Assembly (NCBI RefSeq): GCF_031501865.1
Contig: NZ_JARRCW010000001.1
Span: 1,125,001 to 1,189,000 of the forward strand
Source: Pseudovibrio sp. M1P-2-3
Lineage (GTDB): Bacteria > Pseudomonadota > Alphaproteobacteria > Rhizobiales > Stappiaceae
Direction: 5' to 3'
DNA length: 64,000 bases
Position numbers and translations under genes: made by a program. Each line of letters starts with the position of its first letter. The first letter of the stretch is position 1. The notes under the pieces were generated by a model, which made no database searches, was not told where the DNA came from, and saw nothing but the letters and a program-made list of their open reading frames with translations. This document shows, in pieces, positions 9,601 through 19,120 of the stretch.

Positions 9601-12600
9601 TGGCAGACCCGTTGCTGGCAACAGGTACATCATTTTCTGGAATGAAATCCAGTGTCGCTGTGGATGTGTTGGAAAGTTCACCGTCAGATACGGTGTAAGC
9701 GAAGGTCACCTCCGTGTCATCATTTGCATCGGCTATGTAGCTCCAGGTGCCGTTTAGATTGTCGGTAAGCTGCCCTCCACCGGTTTGAATAGTCAAGTTG
9801 GATAGAATTAGAGGGCCTTCCACATCACTTGCCCCAGTCAGAAGTTCAGTAGCTGTGATCAAACGGCTTCCATCTTCTGCTATGGACCCTAAGTTCACGG
9901 CAATTGCGGTCGGTCGATCATTTTCAGATGTAATGGTGAGTGAAACGGTGGCCGTTGAACTCAACTCTCCATCACTAACAGAATAGGAGAAGCTGTCAGA
10001 CCCAAAGAAGTTGGCATTTGGGGTGTAGGTGTAAGCTCCCGTTGACGTATTCAGATCTAGCTCACCATTGTTTGGACCGGTTGTGAGCGAATAGGCAAGG
10101 AAAGGACCATCTACATCCGTCGCAATCAGATTTCCTGCAAATGTCACATCTTCCAAAGTGGTGCCAGAGCTGTCTTGCGCCACGGGCCGGTCGTTTTCAG
10201 GTGAGACAAGAACGGATACTATTGCGGAGTAAGTGACAGGTCCGTCCTTACTACTATCGGGATCGTTTGCATCCTTGAAGCTGTAGGAAAAGCTATCAGT
10301 TCCAGAGAAGTTAGCATTAGGCGTATAAGTGACGGTTCCATCCCCATTGTCGATCACCACGCCATTACTTGGTGTACCTACACTGTAAATTTCGGCGGTA
10401 ACTCCACTTTGGACAATGTCGTTTGACAGTGGGTTGAATGTCGTGGACCCATCCTCTGACACTGAAATAGCATCGTTGACAGCCTGTGTGCTGAATGCAG
10501 GGGATCCCTCAATGGGCTCAATACCAATAATGGTTCCATCTCCAACACCGGGGACACCGGAAATGGGGTCATCGAAGATAGGGGCGACGATAACCGAATA
10601 TTCTGTTCCAATATCATTGAAGTCCAGATTTTGTAGAGAAACCGATTGTCCATCTGGAAAGTCAATGATGACGGACCCAGAACGAAAAACAAGATCTTCG
10701 TAGGTAAAGCTGGCCTGCCGAACAACGAGAATTTCACCCTGTTCAAAATTGGTAATGATATCACCATCAAGCTCGTCAAGGGTGCCCTCGTAAATGTCTA
10801 TACCTGCTCCACCATCAACGAGATCAGCCCCTAGACCGGAATTGATTACGTTGTTTTCACTATTTGCAATCAGCGCTTCGGCCTCTTTTGACCCGCTAAC
10901 GATGACCACACCTTCTTTACTGGTGGTGACAGGAAGGACATCCACTGAAACTACGGCCGTATCACTTGCGCCATTCCCATCGGAAACGGTGTAGGAAAAA
11001 CTGTCTACTCCTGCAAACTTGGGGTCCGGGGTATACCTTATGGTCCCATCACCATTTATTAAAACACTTCCCGCACTACCTTGTGTAACTTGGGTAATGC
11101 TCAGAGTTTGGCCTTCATCCACATCACTATCATTATTAAGGGCATTAATGAGGACGGTTCCTCCCTGTGCAACGCTGGCACTATCATCAAGAGCGACAGG
11201 GTCATCATTCAAGGGAAGAACATTGATGGTCACATTGCCATATGTATCAGGATCGTTGGGATCCCTAGAGAGGAGGCGGTAAACAAAGCTGTCCTGACCG
11301 GTGAAGTTTTCGTCCGGCGTGTAGGTGTAATCATGTCCTTGGGGCGTTGAAATCAGTTCTATGATGCCATTGGTTGGGAGTGCAGTAATTGATGTAACAT
11401 CCACCAAGTCCCCTTCAACATCATAGTCATTGGCCAGAATAAGAGACTTCACATTGATGCTTGTATCCTCATTGACCGAGATAACATCATCTACAGCTCT
11501 CGCATCATCATTAATGGCGCTCACCTCAACGGAGAAGGTGTACTCGTTTTCCCCGCCGTTGCCGTCGGACACGATATAGGAGAAGCTGTCGAAGCCATTA
11601 AAATCTTGTGCCGGTGTATAGCTGTAGGTTCCGTCTCCGTTGATGGTGACAGTACCGTTCTGGGGCACCGTTGATCCGGCACTGTAACTCACCACATCGC
11701 CATCCACATCAGTGACTGCGGGCAGTGCCCCTGTCAAAGCCACGTCCTCCTCCGTTGTGGCCTCACTATCGCTAGCCACAGGTGCATCATTGACCGCACT
11801 CACCTCAACGGTGAAGGTGTACTCATTCTCGCTGCCATTGTCGTCTGAAACAACATAGGAAAAGCTGTCGAAGCCATTAAAATCTTGTGCCGGTGTATAG
11901 CTGTAGGTTCCGTCCCCGTTGATGGTGACAGTACCGTTCTGGGGCACCGTTGATCCGGCACTATAACTCACCACATCGCCTTCCGCATCGGTGGCCGCTG
12001 GCAGCGCGCCTGACAGGGGCACATCTTCCTCGGTTGAGGCCTCGTCATCGCTGGCCTCAGGCGCATCGTTTACAGGAAGAACATTGATGGTCACGTTGCC
12101 ATATATATCTGGATTACCAAGATCCCTAGCAAGGAGCCGGTAAACAAAGCTATCCTGACCGTTGAAGTTTTCGTCCGGCGTGTAGGTGTAATCATGTCCT
12201 CCGGGCGTAGAAATCAACTCCAAGGTTCCGTTGGTGGGGCCAGTGGTAATTGATGTAACATCCACCAAGTCCCCTTCAACATCATAGTCATTGGCCAGAA
12301 CAAGAGACTTTACATTGATGCTTGTATCCTCATTCACTGAAATAACATCATCAACAGCTATTGCATCATCATTGACAGCGCTCACCTCAACGGTGAAGGT
12401 GTACTCGTTTTCCCCGCCGTTGCCGTCGGACACGATATAGGAGAAGCTGTCGAGGCCATTAAAATCTTGTGCCGGTGTATAGCTGTAGGTTCCGTCTCCG
12501 TTGATGTTAACAGTACCATTCTGGGGCACCGTTGATCCGGCACTGTAACTCACCACATCGCCATCCACATCAGTGGCCTCTGGCAGAGCGCCATTCAGGG

Positions 12601-15600
12601 CTGTATCTTCCTCAGTAACCACCGTAATATCCTGCGCCTCCGGCGCATCGTTCTGCCCGGTAATTGTGACCGTCACTACCGCCGTATCGATACCCCCATG
12701 CTGGTCTTGAACGGTGTAGGTGAAGGTGTCCGTTGCTGTCTCACCAAAAGCTAGGCTTTCAAACGCACCATTAGGGTCATAGTGGAAACTATTGTCGAGA
12801 TTGTTGGTAACAAGCCCTGCGGTTCCGGTGGTATCGATCGAGGTGATATTGGTGTCAGGCTCGTCAACGTCGGTGAAGTCTGCCCAAACGGTGATACCGG
12901 ACCCGTCCTCATCCGTAACTCCAGATACAGCCCGTGCCTCGGGTGCATCGTTCTGGCCGTCGATAGTGACTGTCACCGTTTCAGTTGATGTACCGCCGTT
13001 GCCATCATCCACTGTATAGGTGAACGCGTCGGTTATTATTTGACCGGCACCGAGGCTTTCGAACGCACCGTTCGGATCATAGCGGAAAGTTCCATCGCCA
13101 TTGTTGATGACTGTTCCAAGCGTACCGTTCGTATTGACCGAGAACGTATGGGTGTCAGAGACATCGGGGTCAGTAAAGTTGGCCGAAACTGTAACGCCCG
13201 GTCCGTCCTCGCTAACCCTAGCTGCAATTCTACTGGCCACTGGCGCATCGTTTACTGCGCTCACCTCAACAGTGAAGGTGTATTCGTTCGACCCGCCGTT
13301 TCCATCGCTCACAATGTAGGAGAAGGTGTCTGTGCCGTTGGTGTCAGCGTCCGGGGTGTAGGTATAAGAGCCGTCACTGTCGATGGTGACAGAGCCGTTT
13401 GCAGGCGCAACGGTTCCTAAAGCGTAGGTGACCACGTCGCCATCCACATCTGTGGCTTGCGGCAAGGAGCCATTGAGTGCGGTGTCTTCATCGGTCATAG
13501 CAGAGCCGTCTTCGGCGACTGGTGCATCATTAACTGGGATGAAGGAAAGAGTGAAGGTTTGATCGGCTGAGGCTCCTTGGTCGTCAAAGGCGCGGACTGT
13601 GATTGCCAGATCCCCGTTAAAATCTTGCGGTGGGGTGCCGGAGAAGTCCCCGCTCTGGGGATCGAAGGATAGCCACTGGGGCAGCGGGGCTCCGTCGGCC
13701 AGGAAGGCATCCAGATTCAAGTTGCCAAAGATGGGTCCCCCTTGTTCTGCATCACCAAAGGCAAAGTCGCCAATGTTGAAGGCAACCTGTGTGTCTTCGT
13801 CAAAGGTTTTGTTCCCGATGGGGCTGAAGACGATGGGGGCGTCATTGGTGCCTTTGATCTCAATCATCAGCGTTTGTATAACAGGAGGGGCGGTTCCGTC
13901 CGACACTTCCAGATCGTATTCAATGCGGAATGTATCGCCGTCCGCCAGGTAGTCGAAGTAGGAGGGGTCTGCGTCAAAGGTCCAGTCAAAGGCCAGTGGA
14001 TCTGGCCCTGTCACGAGGGCGCTGGAGGCGATGGTGAGCATAGGGCGCAAGTCAATTTCGAAAGTCTGGGAGTTTAGAAGCGTGCCATTTCTAATGGCGT
14101 TGCCACCCAGAACGGTCAGAGACAAGGTGTCGCCAATGTCGGGATCTTCAACACTGACGGACCCGCTCAGCATCATGGAGGTGTTGTTCTCGGTGATCTC
14201 TTGCGGGTCGATGGGCCCCAGCACTTGTGGTCCATCATTGACCTTGGCCACATCGATGGTGAAGGTGTATTCGTTCAATCCGCCGTTGCCGTCGCTCACA
14301 GTGTAGGAGAAGGTGTCTGTGCCGTTGGTGTCAGCGTCCGGGGTGTAGGTATAAGAGCCGTCACTGTCGATGGTGACAGAGCCGTTTGCAGGCGCAACGG
14401 TTCCTAAAGCGTAGGTGACCACGTCGCCATCCACATCTGTGGCTTGCGGCAAGGAGCCATTGAGTGCGGTGTCTTCATCGGTCATAGCAGAGCCGTCTTC
14501 GGCGACTGGTGCATCATTAACTGGGATGAAGGAAAGAGTGAAGGTTTGATCGGCTGAGGCCCCTTCGTCGTCAAAGGCGCGGACTGTGATTGCCAGATCC
14601 CCGTTAAAATCTTGCGGTGGGGTGCCGGAGAAGTCCCCGCTCTGGGGATCGAAGGATAGCCACTGGGGCAGCGGGGCTCCGTCGGCCAGGAAGGCATCCA
14701 GATTCAAGTTGCCAAAGATGGGTCCCCCTTGTTCTGCATCACCAAAGGCAAAGTCGCCAATGTTGAAGGCAACCTGTGTGTCTTCGTCAAAGGTTTTGTT
14801 CCCGATGGGGCTGAAGACGATGGGGGCGTCATTGGTGCCTTTGATCTCAATCATCAGCGTTTGTATAACAGGAGGGGCGGTTCCGTCCGACACTTCCAGA
14901 TCGTATTCAATGCGGAATGTATCGCCGTCCGCCAGGTAGTCGAAGTAGGAGGGGTCTGCGTCAAAGGTCCAGTCAAAGGCCAGTGGATCTGGCCCTGTCA
15001 CGAGGGCGCTGGAGGCGATGGTGAGCATAGGGCGCAAGTCAATTTCGAAAGTCTGGGAGTTTAGAAGCGTGCCATTTCTAATGGCGTTGCCACCCAGAAC
15101 GGTCAGAGACAAGGTGTCGCCAATGTCGGGATCTTCAACACTGACGGACCCGCTCAGCATCATGGAGGTGTTGTTCTCGGTGATCTCTTGCGGGTCGATG
15201 GGCCCCAGCACTTGTGGTCCATCATTGACCTTGGCCACATCGATGGCGAAGGTGTATTCGTTCGACCCGCCGTTCCCGTCGCTCACAGTGTAGGAGAAGG
15301 TGTCTGTGCCGTTGGTGTCAGCGTCCGGGGTGTAGGTATAAGAGCCGTCACTGTCGATGGTGACAGAGCCGTTTGCAGGCGCAACGGTGCCTAAAGCATA
15401 GGTGACCACGTCGCCATCCACATCTGTGGCTTGCGGCAAGGAGCCATTGAGTGCGGTGTCTTCATCGGTCATAGCAGAGCCGTCTTCGGCGACTGGTGCA
15501 TCATTAACTGGGATGAAGGAAAGAGTGAAGGTTTGATCGGCTGAGGCCCCTTCGTCGTCAAAGGCGCGGACTGTGATTGCCAGATCCCCGTTAAAATCTT

Positions 15601-18600
15601 GCGGTGGGGTGCCGGAGAAGTCCCCGCTCTGGGGATCGAAGGATAGCCACTGGGGCAGCGGGGCTCCGTCGGCCAGGAAGGCATCCAGATTCAAGTTGCC
15701 AAAGATGGGTCCCCCTTGTTCTGCATCACCAAAGGCAAAGTCGCCAATGTTGAAGGCAACCTGTGTGTCTTCGTCAAAGGTTTTGTTCCCGATGGGGCTG
15801 AAGACGATGGGGGCGTCATTGGTGCCTTTGATCTCAATCATCAGCGTTTGTATAACAGGAGGGGCGGTTCCGTCCGACACTTCCAGATCGTATTCAATGC
15901 GGAATGTATCGCCGTCCGCCAGGTAGTCGAAGTAGGAGGGGTCTGCGTCAAAGGTCCAGTCAAAGGCCAGTGGATCTGGCCCTGTCACGAGGGCGCTGGA
16001 GGCGATGGTGAGCATAGGGCGCAAGTCAATTTCGAAAGTCTGGGAGTTTAGAAGCGTGCCATTTCTAATGGCGTTGCCACCCAGAACGGTCAGAGACAAG
16101 GTGTCGCCAATGTCGGGATCTTCAACACTGACGGACCCGCTCAGCATCATGGAGGTGTTGTTCTCGGTGATCTCTTGCGGGTCGATGGGCCCCAGCACTT
16201 GTGGTCCATCATTGACCTTGGCCACATCGATGGCGAAGGTGTATTCGTTCGACCCGCCGTTCCCGTCGCTCACAGTGTAGGAGAAGGTGTCTGTGCCGTT
16301 GGTGTCAGCGTCCGGGGTGTAGGTATAAGAGCCGTCACTGTCGATGGTGACAGAGCCGTTTGCAGGCGCAACGGTTCCTAAAGCGTAGGTGACCACGTCG
16401 CCATCCACATCTGTGGCTTGCGGCAAGGAGCCATTGAGTGCGGTGTCTTCATCGGTCATAGCAGAGCCGTCTTCGGCGACTGGTGCATCATTGAGCGGGG
16501 TCATGTCCAAAGATGCGGTGCTTGTGGCCTCCAGAGTGCCATCGGACACGGTGTAAGCGAAGGTGACCTGTGTATCATCATCTGCTTGGGGGGTATAAGT
16601 CCACGTGCCGTTCAGGTTGTCGGAGAGGGACCCGCCACCGGACTGGATTGTCAGGCTGGAAATGGTGAGCGCATCGCCGTCCACATCACTGGCGCCGCTC
16701 AACAGCTCGGCGACCGCAATCAGACGGCTGCCGTCTTCTTCTATTTGCCCCAAAGACAAGGAGGTGGCTACGGGCGCATCATTGACTGCGGTGACAGTGA
16801 GGGCGATGGTGGCTGTGGCTGACAATTGACCATCAGATACACGGTAGGTGAAGCTGTCCGAGCCATTGAAATCGGTCGCTGGCGTATAGGTGTAGGCGCC
16901 CGTACTGGCATCCAGAGTGAGGGTGCCCCCGCTTGGACCGCTCGTCAGCTCATAGGTTAGGTTGGTACTGTCGATGTCAGTTGCTACCAGCGTTCCTGAT
17001 AGGGCAGTATCTTCCGTTGTTGTCTGGGATCCATTGGTGGTGACAGGGGCATCATTGACGGCGGCCACATCGATGGTGAAGGTGTATTCGTTCAATCCGC
17101 CGTTGCCGTCGCTCACAGTGTAGGAGAAGGTGTCTGTGCCGTTGGTGTCAGCGTCCGGGGTGTAGGTATAAGAGCCGTCACTGTCAATGGTGACAGAGCC
17201 GTTTGCAGGCGCAACGGTTCCTAAAGCGTAGGTGACCACGTCGCCATCCACATCTGTGGCTTGCGGCAAGGAGCCATTGAGTGCGGTGTCTTCATCGGTC
17301 ATAGCAGAGCCGTCTTCGGCGACTGGTGCATCATTGAGCGGTGTCATGTCCAAAGATGCGGTGCTTGTGGCCTCCAGAGTGCCATCGGACACGGTGTAAG
17401 CGAAGGTGACCTGTGTATCATCATCTGCTTGGGGGGTATAAGTCCACGTGCCGTTCAGGTTGTCGGAGAGGGACCCGCCACCGGACTGGATTGTCAGGCT
17501 GGAAATGGTGAGCGCATCGCCATCCACATCACTGGCGCCGCTCAACAGCTCGGCAGCTGTAATCAGGCGGCTGCCATCTTCTTCTATTTGCCCCAAAGAC
17601 AAGGAGGTGGCTACGGGCGCATCATTGACTGCGGTGACAGTGAGGGCGATGGTGGCTGTGGCTGACAATTGACCATCAGATACACGGTAGGTGAAGCTGT
17701 CCGAGCCATTGAAATCGGTCGCTGGCGTATAGGTGTAGGCGCCCGTACTGGCATCCAGAGTGAGGGTGCCCCCGCTTGGACCGCTCGTCAGCTCATAGGT
17801 TAGGTTGGTACTGTCGATGTCAGTTGCTACCAGCGTTCCTGATAGGGCAGTATCTTCCGTTGTTGTCTGGGATCCATTGGTGGTGACAGGGGCATCATTG
17901 ACGGCGGCCACATCGATGGTGAAGGTGTATTCGTTCAATCCGCCGTTGCCGTCGCTCACAGTGTAGGAGAAGGTGTCTGTGCCGTTGGTGTCAGCGTCCG
18001 GGGTGTAGGTATAAGAGCCGTCACTGTCAATGGTGACAGAGCCGTTTGCAGGCGCAACGGTTCCTAAAGCGTAGGTGACCACGTCGCCATCCACATCTGT
18101 GGCTTGCGGCAAGGAGCCATTGAGTGCGGTGTCTTCATCGGTCATAGCAGAGCCGTCTTCGGCGACTGGTGCATCATTGAGCGGTGTCATGTCCAAAGAT
18201 GCGGTGCTTGTGGCCTCCAGAGTGCCATCGGACACGGTGTAAGCGAAGGTGACCTGTGTATCATCATCTGCTTGGGGGGTATAAGTCCACGTGCCGTTCA
18301 GGTTGTCGGAGAGGGACCCGCCACCGGACTGGATTGTCAGGCTGGAAATGGTGAGCGCATCGCCATCCACATCACTGGCGCCGCTCAACAGCTCGGCAGC
18401 TGTAATCAGGCGGCTGCCATCTTCTTCTATTTGACCCAGGTCTACCGTCGCAGCTGTTGGAGCGCTGTTGCTATCTGTTATTGTTACTTCGATTGCTTCG
18501 AATGAATTAATTGCAATGCCAATGCTGGAAAAAGTTCCTGTTGCAGAACCGGTGCTGTCAAGCATTGATTGAAAATGAGCCAGATCTGCTTGGAATGCGC

Positions 18601-19120
18601 TGGAATTATAGACAGCTTGAGAGATAACCAGGTTGAGAGTGTCCCAACCACTGTTTCCATAGTAAATGTCAAAGGTGTCGAGATTATCGGCCTCAATATG
18701 CACCACGGTATCGTTGCCGCTGCCGGAAACTACGAGATCGCTGCCGTCACCGGCGTTAATGTTATCGTCGCCTCTACCTGTGATCACGAGGTCATTGCCG
18801 TCTCCGGCGTCCACGGTGTCATCACCTTTACCGGTGATCACGAGATCATGGCCGTCCCCGGCATCCACAGTGTCATCACCTTTACCAGTGAGAATGACAT
18901 CGTTTCCAGAGCCAGCGTTCACGGTATCATCTCCTTTGCCGGAGATAACAAGGTCATGACCGTCGCCTGAATTTATTGTATCGTCACCGTTGCCCGAGAG
19001 GATGACATCGTTGCCGCCACCGGTCTCAATGGTATCATCGCCATTGCCAGAAATGACGAGGTCGCTGCGCTCTGTTCCAGAAATGGTGTCGCTGCTGTTG
19101 GTTCCGATGATTGTAGGCAT
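6638..19120 (-). CDS. Giant RTX/cadherin-like repeat protein 1 (predicted type I secreted adhesin)
   Basis: Predicted 4160-residue surface or secreted protein without a Sec signal peptide. Order: RTX-type Ca-binding nonapeptides at residues about 5-140 (GNGDD/GSGND pattern); a short module with YYGNSGWDTLNLVIS and TGSATGTF; then dozens of cadherin-like/VCBS domains ([22 protein letters not shown]) with dystroglycan-type units (PQWLSFDPQSGDFSGTPP). A second RTX-like patch (SGLGADLVDGGAGID) lies near residue 2750 and a third with an EF-hand-like DSNNDGQLNSLDED near 3600-3750. The C-terminus, ending VEVNDII, has the Gly-poor, acidic/hydrophobic look of type I secretion signals. The ATG at 19120 was preferred to an upstream TTG (19186) because GGAG lies 9 bases upstream. 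It is paralogous to giant gene 2. No ABC exporter genes are present in the window. Adhesion is inferred from architecture. Confidence 0.9.
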   Translation of the reverse strand: MPTIIGTNSSDTISGTERSDLVISGNGDDTIETGGGNDVILSGNGDDTINSGDGHDLVISGKGDDTVNAGSGNDVILTGKGDDTVDAGDGHDLVITGKGDDTVDAGDGNDLVITGRGDDNINAGDGSDLVVSGSGNDTVVHIEADNLDTFDIYYGNSGWDTLNLVISQAVYNSSAFQADLAHFQSMLDSTGSATGTFSSIGIAINSFEAIEVTITDSNSAPTAATVDLGQIEEDGSRLITAAELLSGASDVDGDALTISSLTIQSGGGSLSDNLNGTWTYTPQADDDTQVTFAYTVSDGTLEATSTASLDMTPLNDAPVAEDGSAMTDEDTALNGSLPQATDVDGDVVTYALGTVAPANGSVTIDSDGSYTYTPDADTNGTDTFSYTVSDGNGGLNEYTFTIDVAAVNDAPVTTNGSQTTTEDTALSGTLVATDIDSTNLTYELTSGPSGGTLTLDASTGAYTYTPATDFNGSDSFTYRVSDGQLSATATIALTVTAVNDAPVATSLSLGQIEEDGSRLITAAELLSGASDVDGDALTISSLTIQSGGGSLSDNLNGTWTYTPQADDDTQVTFAYTVSDGTLEATSTASLDMTPLNDAPVAEDGSAMTDEDTALNGSLPQATDVDGDVVTYALGTVAPANGSVTIDSDGSYTYTPDADTNGTDTFSYTVSDGNGGLNEYTFTIDVAAVNDAPVTTNGSQTTTEDTALSGTLVATDIDSTNLTYELTSGPSGGTLTLDASTGAYTYTPATDFNGSDSFTYRVSDGQLSATATIALTVTAVNDAPVATSLSLGQIEEDGSRLIAVAELLSGASDVDGDALTISSLTIQSGGGSLSDNLNGTWTYTPQADDDTQVTFAYTVSDGTLEATSTASLDMTPLNDAPVAEDGSAMTDEDTALNGSLPQATDVDGDVVTYALGTVAPANGSVTIDSDGSYTYTPDADTNGTDTFSYTVSDGNGGSNEYTFAIDVAKVNDGPQVLGPIDPQEITENNTSMMLSGSVSVEDPDIGDTLSLTVLGGNAIRNGTLLNSQTFEIDLRPMLTIASSALVTGPDPLAFDWTFDADPSYFDYLADGDTFRIEYDLEVSDGTAPPVIQTLMIEIKGTNDAPIVFSPIGNKTFDEDTQVAFNIGDFAFGDAEQGGPIFGNLNLDAFLADGAPLPQWLSFDPQSGDFSGTPPQDFNGDLAITVRAFDDEGASADQTFTLSFIPVNDAPVAEDGSAMTDEDTALNGSLPQATDVDGDVVTYALGTVAPANGSVTIDSDGSYTYTPDADTNGTDTFSYTVSDGNGGSNEYTFAIDVAKVNDGPQVLGPIDPQEITENNTSMMLSGSVSVEDPDIGDTLSLTVLGGNAIRNGTLLNSQTFEIDLRPMLTIASSALVTGPDPLAFDWTFDADPSYFDYLADGDTFRIEYDLEVSDGTAPPVIQTLMIEIKGTNDAPIVFSPIGNKTFDEDTQVAFNIGDFAFGDAEQGGPIFGNLNLDAFLADGAPLPQWLSFDPQSGDFSGTPPQDFNGDLAITVRAFDDEGASADQTFTLSFIPVNDAPVAEDGSAMTDEDTALNGSLPQATDVDGDVVTYALGTVAPANGSVTIDSDGSYTYTPDADTNGTDTFSYTVSDGNGGLNEYTFTIDVAKVNDGPQVLGPIDPQEITENNTSMMLSGSVSVEDPDIGDTLSLTVLGGNAIRNGTLLNSQTFEIDLRPMLTIASSALVTGPDPLAFDWTFDADPSYFDYLADGDTFRIEYDLEVSDGTAPPVIQTLMIEIKGTNDAPIVFSPIGNKTFDEDTQVAFNIGDFAFGDAEQGGPIFGNLNLDAFLADGAPLPQWLSFDPQSGDFSGTPPQDFNGDLAITVRAFDDQGASADQTFTLSFIPVNDAPVAEDGSAMTDEDTALNGSLPQATDVDGDVVTYALGTVAPANGSVTIDSDGSYTYTPDADTNGTDTFSYIVSDGNGGSNEYTFTVEVSAVNDAPVASRIAARVSEDGPGVTVSANFTDPDVSDTHTFSVNTNGTLGTVINNGDGTFRYDPNGAFESLGAGQIITDAFTYTVDDGNGGTSTETVTVTIDGQNDAPEARAVSGVTDEDGSGITVWADFTDVDEPDTNITSIDTTGTAGLVTNNLDNSFHYDPNGAFESLAFGETATDTFTYTVQDQHGGIDTAVVTVTITGQNDAPEAQDITVVTEEDTALNGALPEATDVDGDVVSYSAGSTVPQNGTVNINGDGTYSYTPAQDFNGLDSFSYIVSDGNGGENEYTFTVEVSAVNDDAIAVDDVISVNEDTSINVKSLVLANDYDVEGDLVDVTSITTGPTNGTLELISTPGGHDYTYTPDENFNGQDSFVYRLLARDLGNPDIYGNVTINVLPVNDAPEASDDEASTEEDVPLSGALPAATDAEGDVVSYSAGSTVPQNGTVTINGDGTYSYTPAQDFNGFDSFSYVVSDDNGSENEYTFTVEVSAVNDAPVASDSEATTEEDVALTGALPAVTDVDGDVVSYSAGSTVPQNGTVTINGDGTYSYTPAQDFNGFDSFSYIVSDGNGGENEYTFSVEVSAINDDARAVDDVISVNEDTSINVKSLILANDYDVEGDLVDVTSITALPTNGIIELISTPQGHDYTYTPDENFTGQDSFVYRLLSRDPNDPDTYGNVTINVLPLNDDPVALDDSASVAQGGTVLINALNNDSDVDEGQTLSITQVTQGSAGSVLINGDGTIRYTPDPKFAGVDSFSYTVSDGNGASDTAVVSVDVLPVTTSKEGVVIVSGSKEAEALIANSENNVINSGLGADLVDGGAGIDIYEGTLDELDGDIITNFEQGEILVVRQASFTYEDLVFRSGSVIIDFPDGQSVSLQNLDFNDIGTEYSVIVAPIFDDPISGVPGVGDGTIIGIEPIEGSPAFSTQAVNDAISVSEDGSTTFNPLSNDIVQSGVTAEIYSVGTPSNGVVIDNGDGTVTYTPNANFSGTDSFSYSFKDANDPDSSKDGPVTYSAIVSVLVSPENDRPVAQDSSGTTLEDVTFAGNLIATDVDGPFLAYSLTTGPNNGELDLNTSTGAYTYTPNANFFGSDSFSYSVSDGELSSTATVSLTITSENDRPTAIAVNLGSIAEDGSRLITATELLTGASDVEGPLILSNLTIQTGGGQLTDNLNGTWSYIADANDDTEVTFAYTVSDGELSNTSTATLDFIPENDVPVASNGSATTIEDITINGSLPTATDGDGDTVIYALATGTTNGAITVNGDGTFVYSPATDFSGSDNFTYTVSDGNGGSNTYAYDLTITAENDAPVALDDTVSVAEDGLVFIDVLANDSDVDNGTPTILSVSDPQNGVALVNAIDVVYQPGANFVGNDSFTYTIRDSGGKTATATVNVTVTPVNDAPDANGEVRTIVEDTDLTFTFDELLANDSDVDNDNLTIATVAGAVGGAVSMNAGAQTVTFDTGLNFNGAASFNYTISDGNGGTDQTTVAINVTAVNDVPIAISDSATTVEEQSITIDVLSNDLDFDGDNLLLLGVSGVDNGFATENLDGTVTFTPTAGFIGTETFQYSVTDGQSASQASVTVTVEEAPPVILTGDYLTGYSFAVTTDGNGDTTGINVTDIDTSDGNDGVTQVGLDDELVIGGREIFISTNPEGGTPQVYDGSDSEGQAAWDIVIGSNGDDQFDTKGGWDILFGREGNDTLNGNGGIDRYFGNEGDDRYVHFSGWWRMEIEDNGNGNDTAHLGSLYADHQANTDLWRLDINGDDLNIIYEDLSDNHGVFITNGLADSNNDGQLNSLDEDVIENFQFQNGVTLTLGELLAQEGYNNFNGEWNSAPEVQTYQATSFRNQPLDLAIFASDRDGDPMAITSATSSAGATVIINNDLSLTYTPTNSFVGEDTITYTVADDRGGTTTKEILVSVVDQNQAPVANDDVVEISYVNGSPSYPNPIIDVFANDSDPDQDTLTFTSYTQPEFGRALIMGPGQIQYINGSNSNFGRDSFTYTVSDGNGGTDTATVTILDGEAPNGVPYAVDDYASVAPGEQFLTIPVLSNDSDPDGDSLILQSSTHGMAGYANPISNSEIQYLLILTDFEGVDSFTYTIQDSNGATDTATVYVTVGNPGSAPEAKEDLATTTSGKSVNINVLANDTSTGGDDLFIFNISGVDNGSVEQDPLAPDLITFTPDADFVGIEEFTYEVEDASGNRDTGTVKVEVNDII
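13270..16220 (-). repeat. Three tandem 987-bp (329-residue) near-identical units in giant gene 1
   Basis: Each unit encodes one domain starting near VNDGPQVLGPIDPQEITENN, a dystroglycan-cadherin-type domain (PIGNKTFDEDTQVAFNIGDF) and one cadherin-like domain (EDGSAMTDEDTALNGSLPQA). Identical bases recur at spacing 987 (for example 13495, 14482, 15469) with only isolated differences, pointing to recent duplication or gene conversion. Confidence 0.9.
16250..18432 (-). repeat. 843-bp (281-residue) tandem units in giant gene 1
   Basis: Two full units and a third partial one at a spacing of 843 bases (for example 16418, 17261, 18104). Each encodes three cadherin/VCBS-like domains starting with SLGQIEEDGSRLI. 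The copy nearest the 987-bp array has AVAEL where the others have TAAEL; otherwise nearly identical. Confidence 0.88.
18690..19115 (-). repeat. RTX nonapeptide-type repeats at the N-terminus of giant protein 1
   Basis: About 14 tandem 27-bp units, for example SGNGDDTIETGGGNDVILSG, with the G-x-G-(N/D)-D spacing of hemolysin-type calcium-binding repeats. In most RTX exoproteins these lie near the C-terminus; here they begin a few residues after the start. Confidence 0.9.

Noticed and set aside
13495-16051. Plus-strand frames of 111-117 residues repeated three times
   Set aside because: Antisense shadows of the 987-bp units in giant gene 1.
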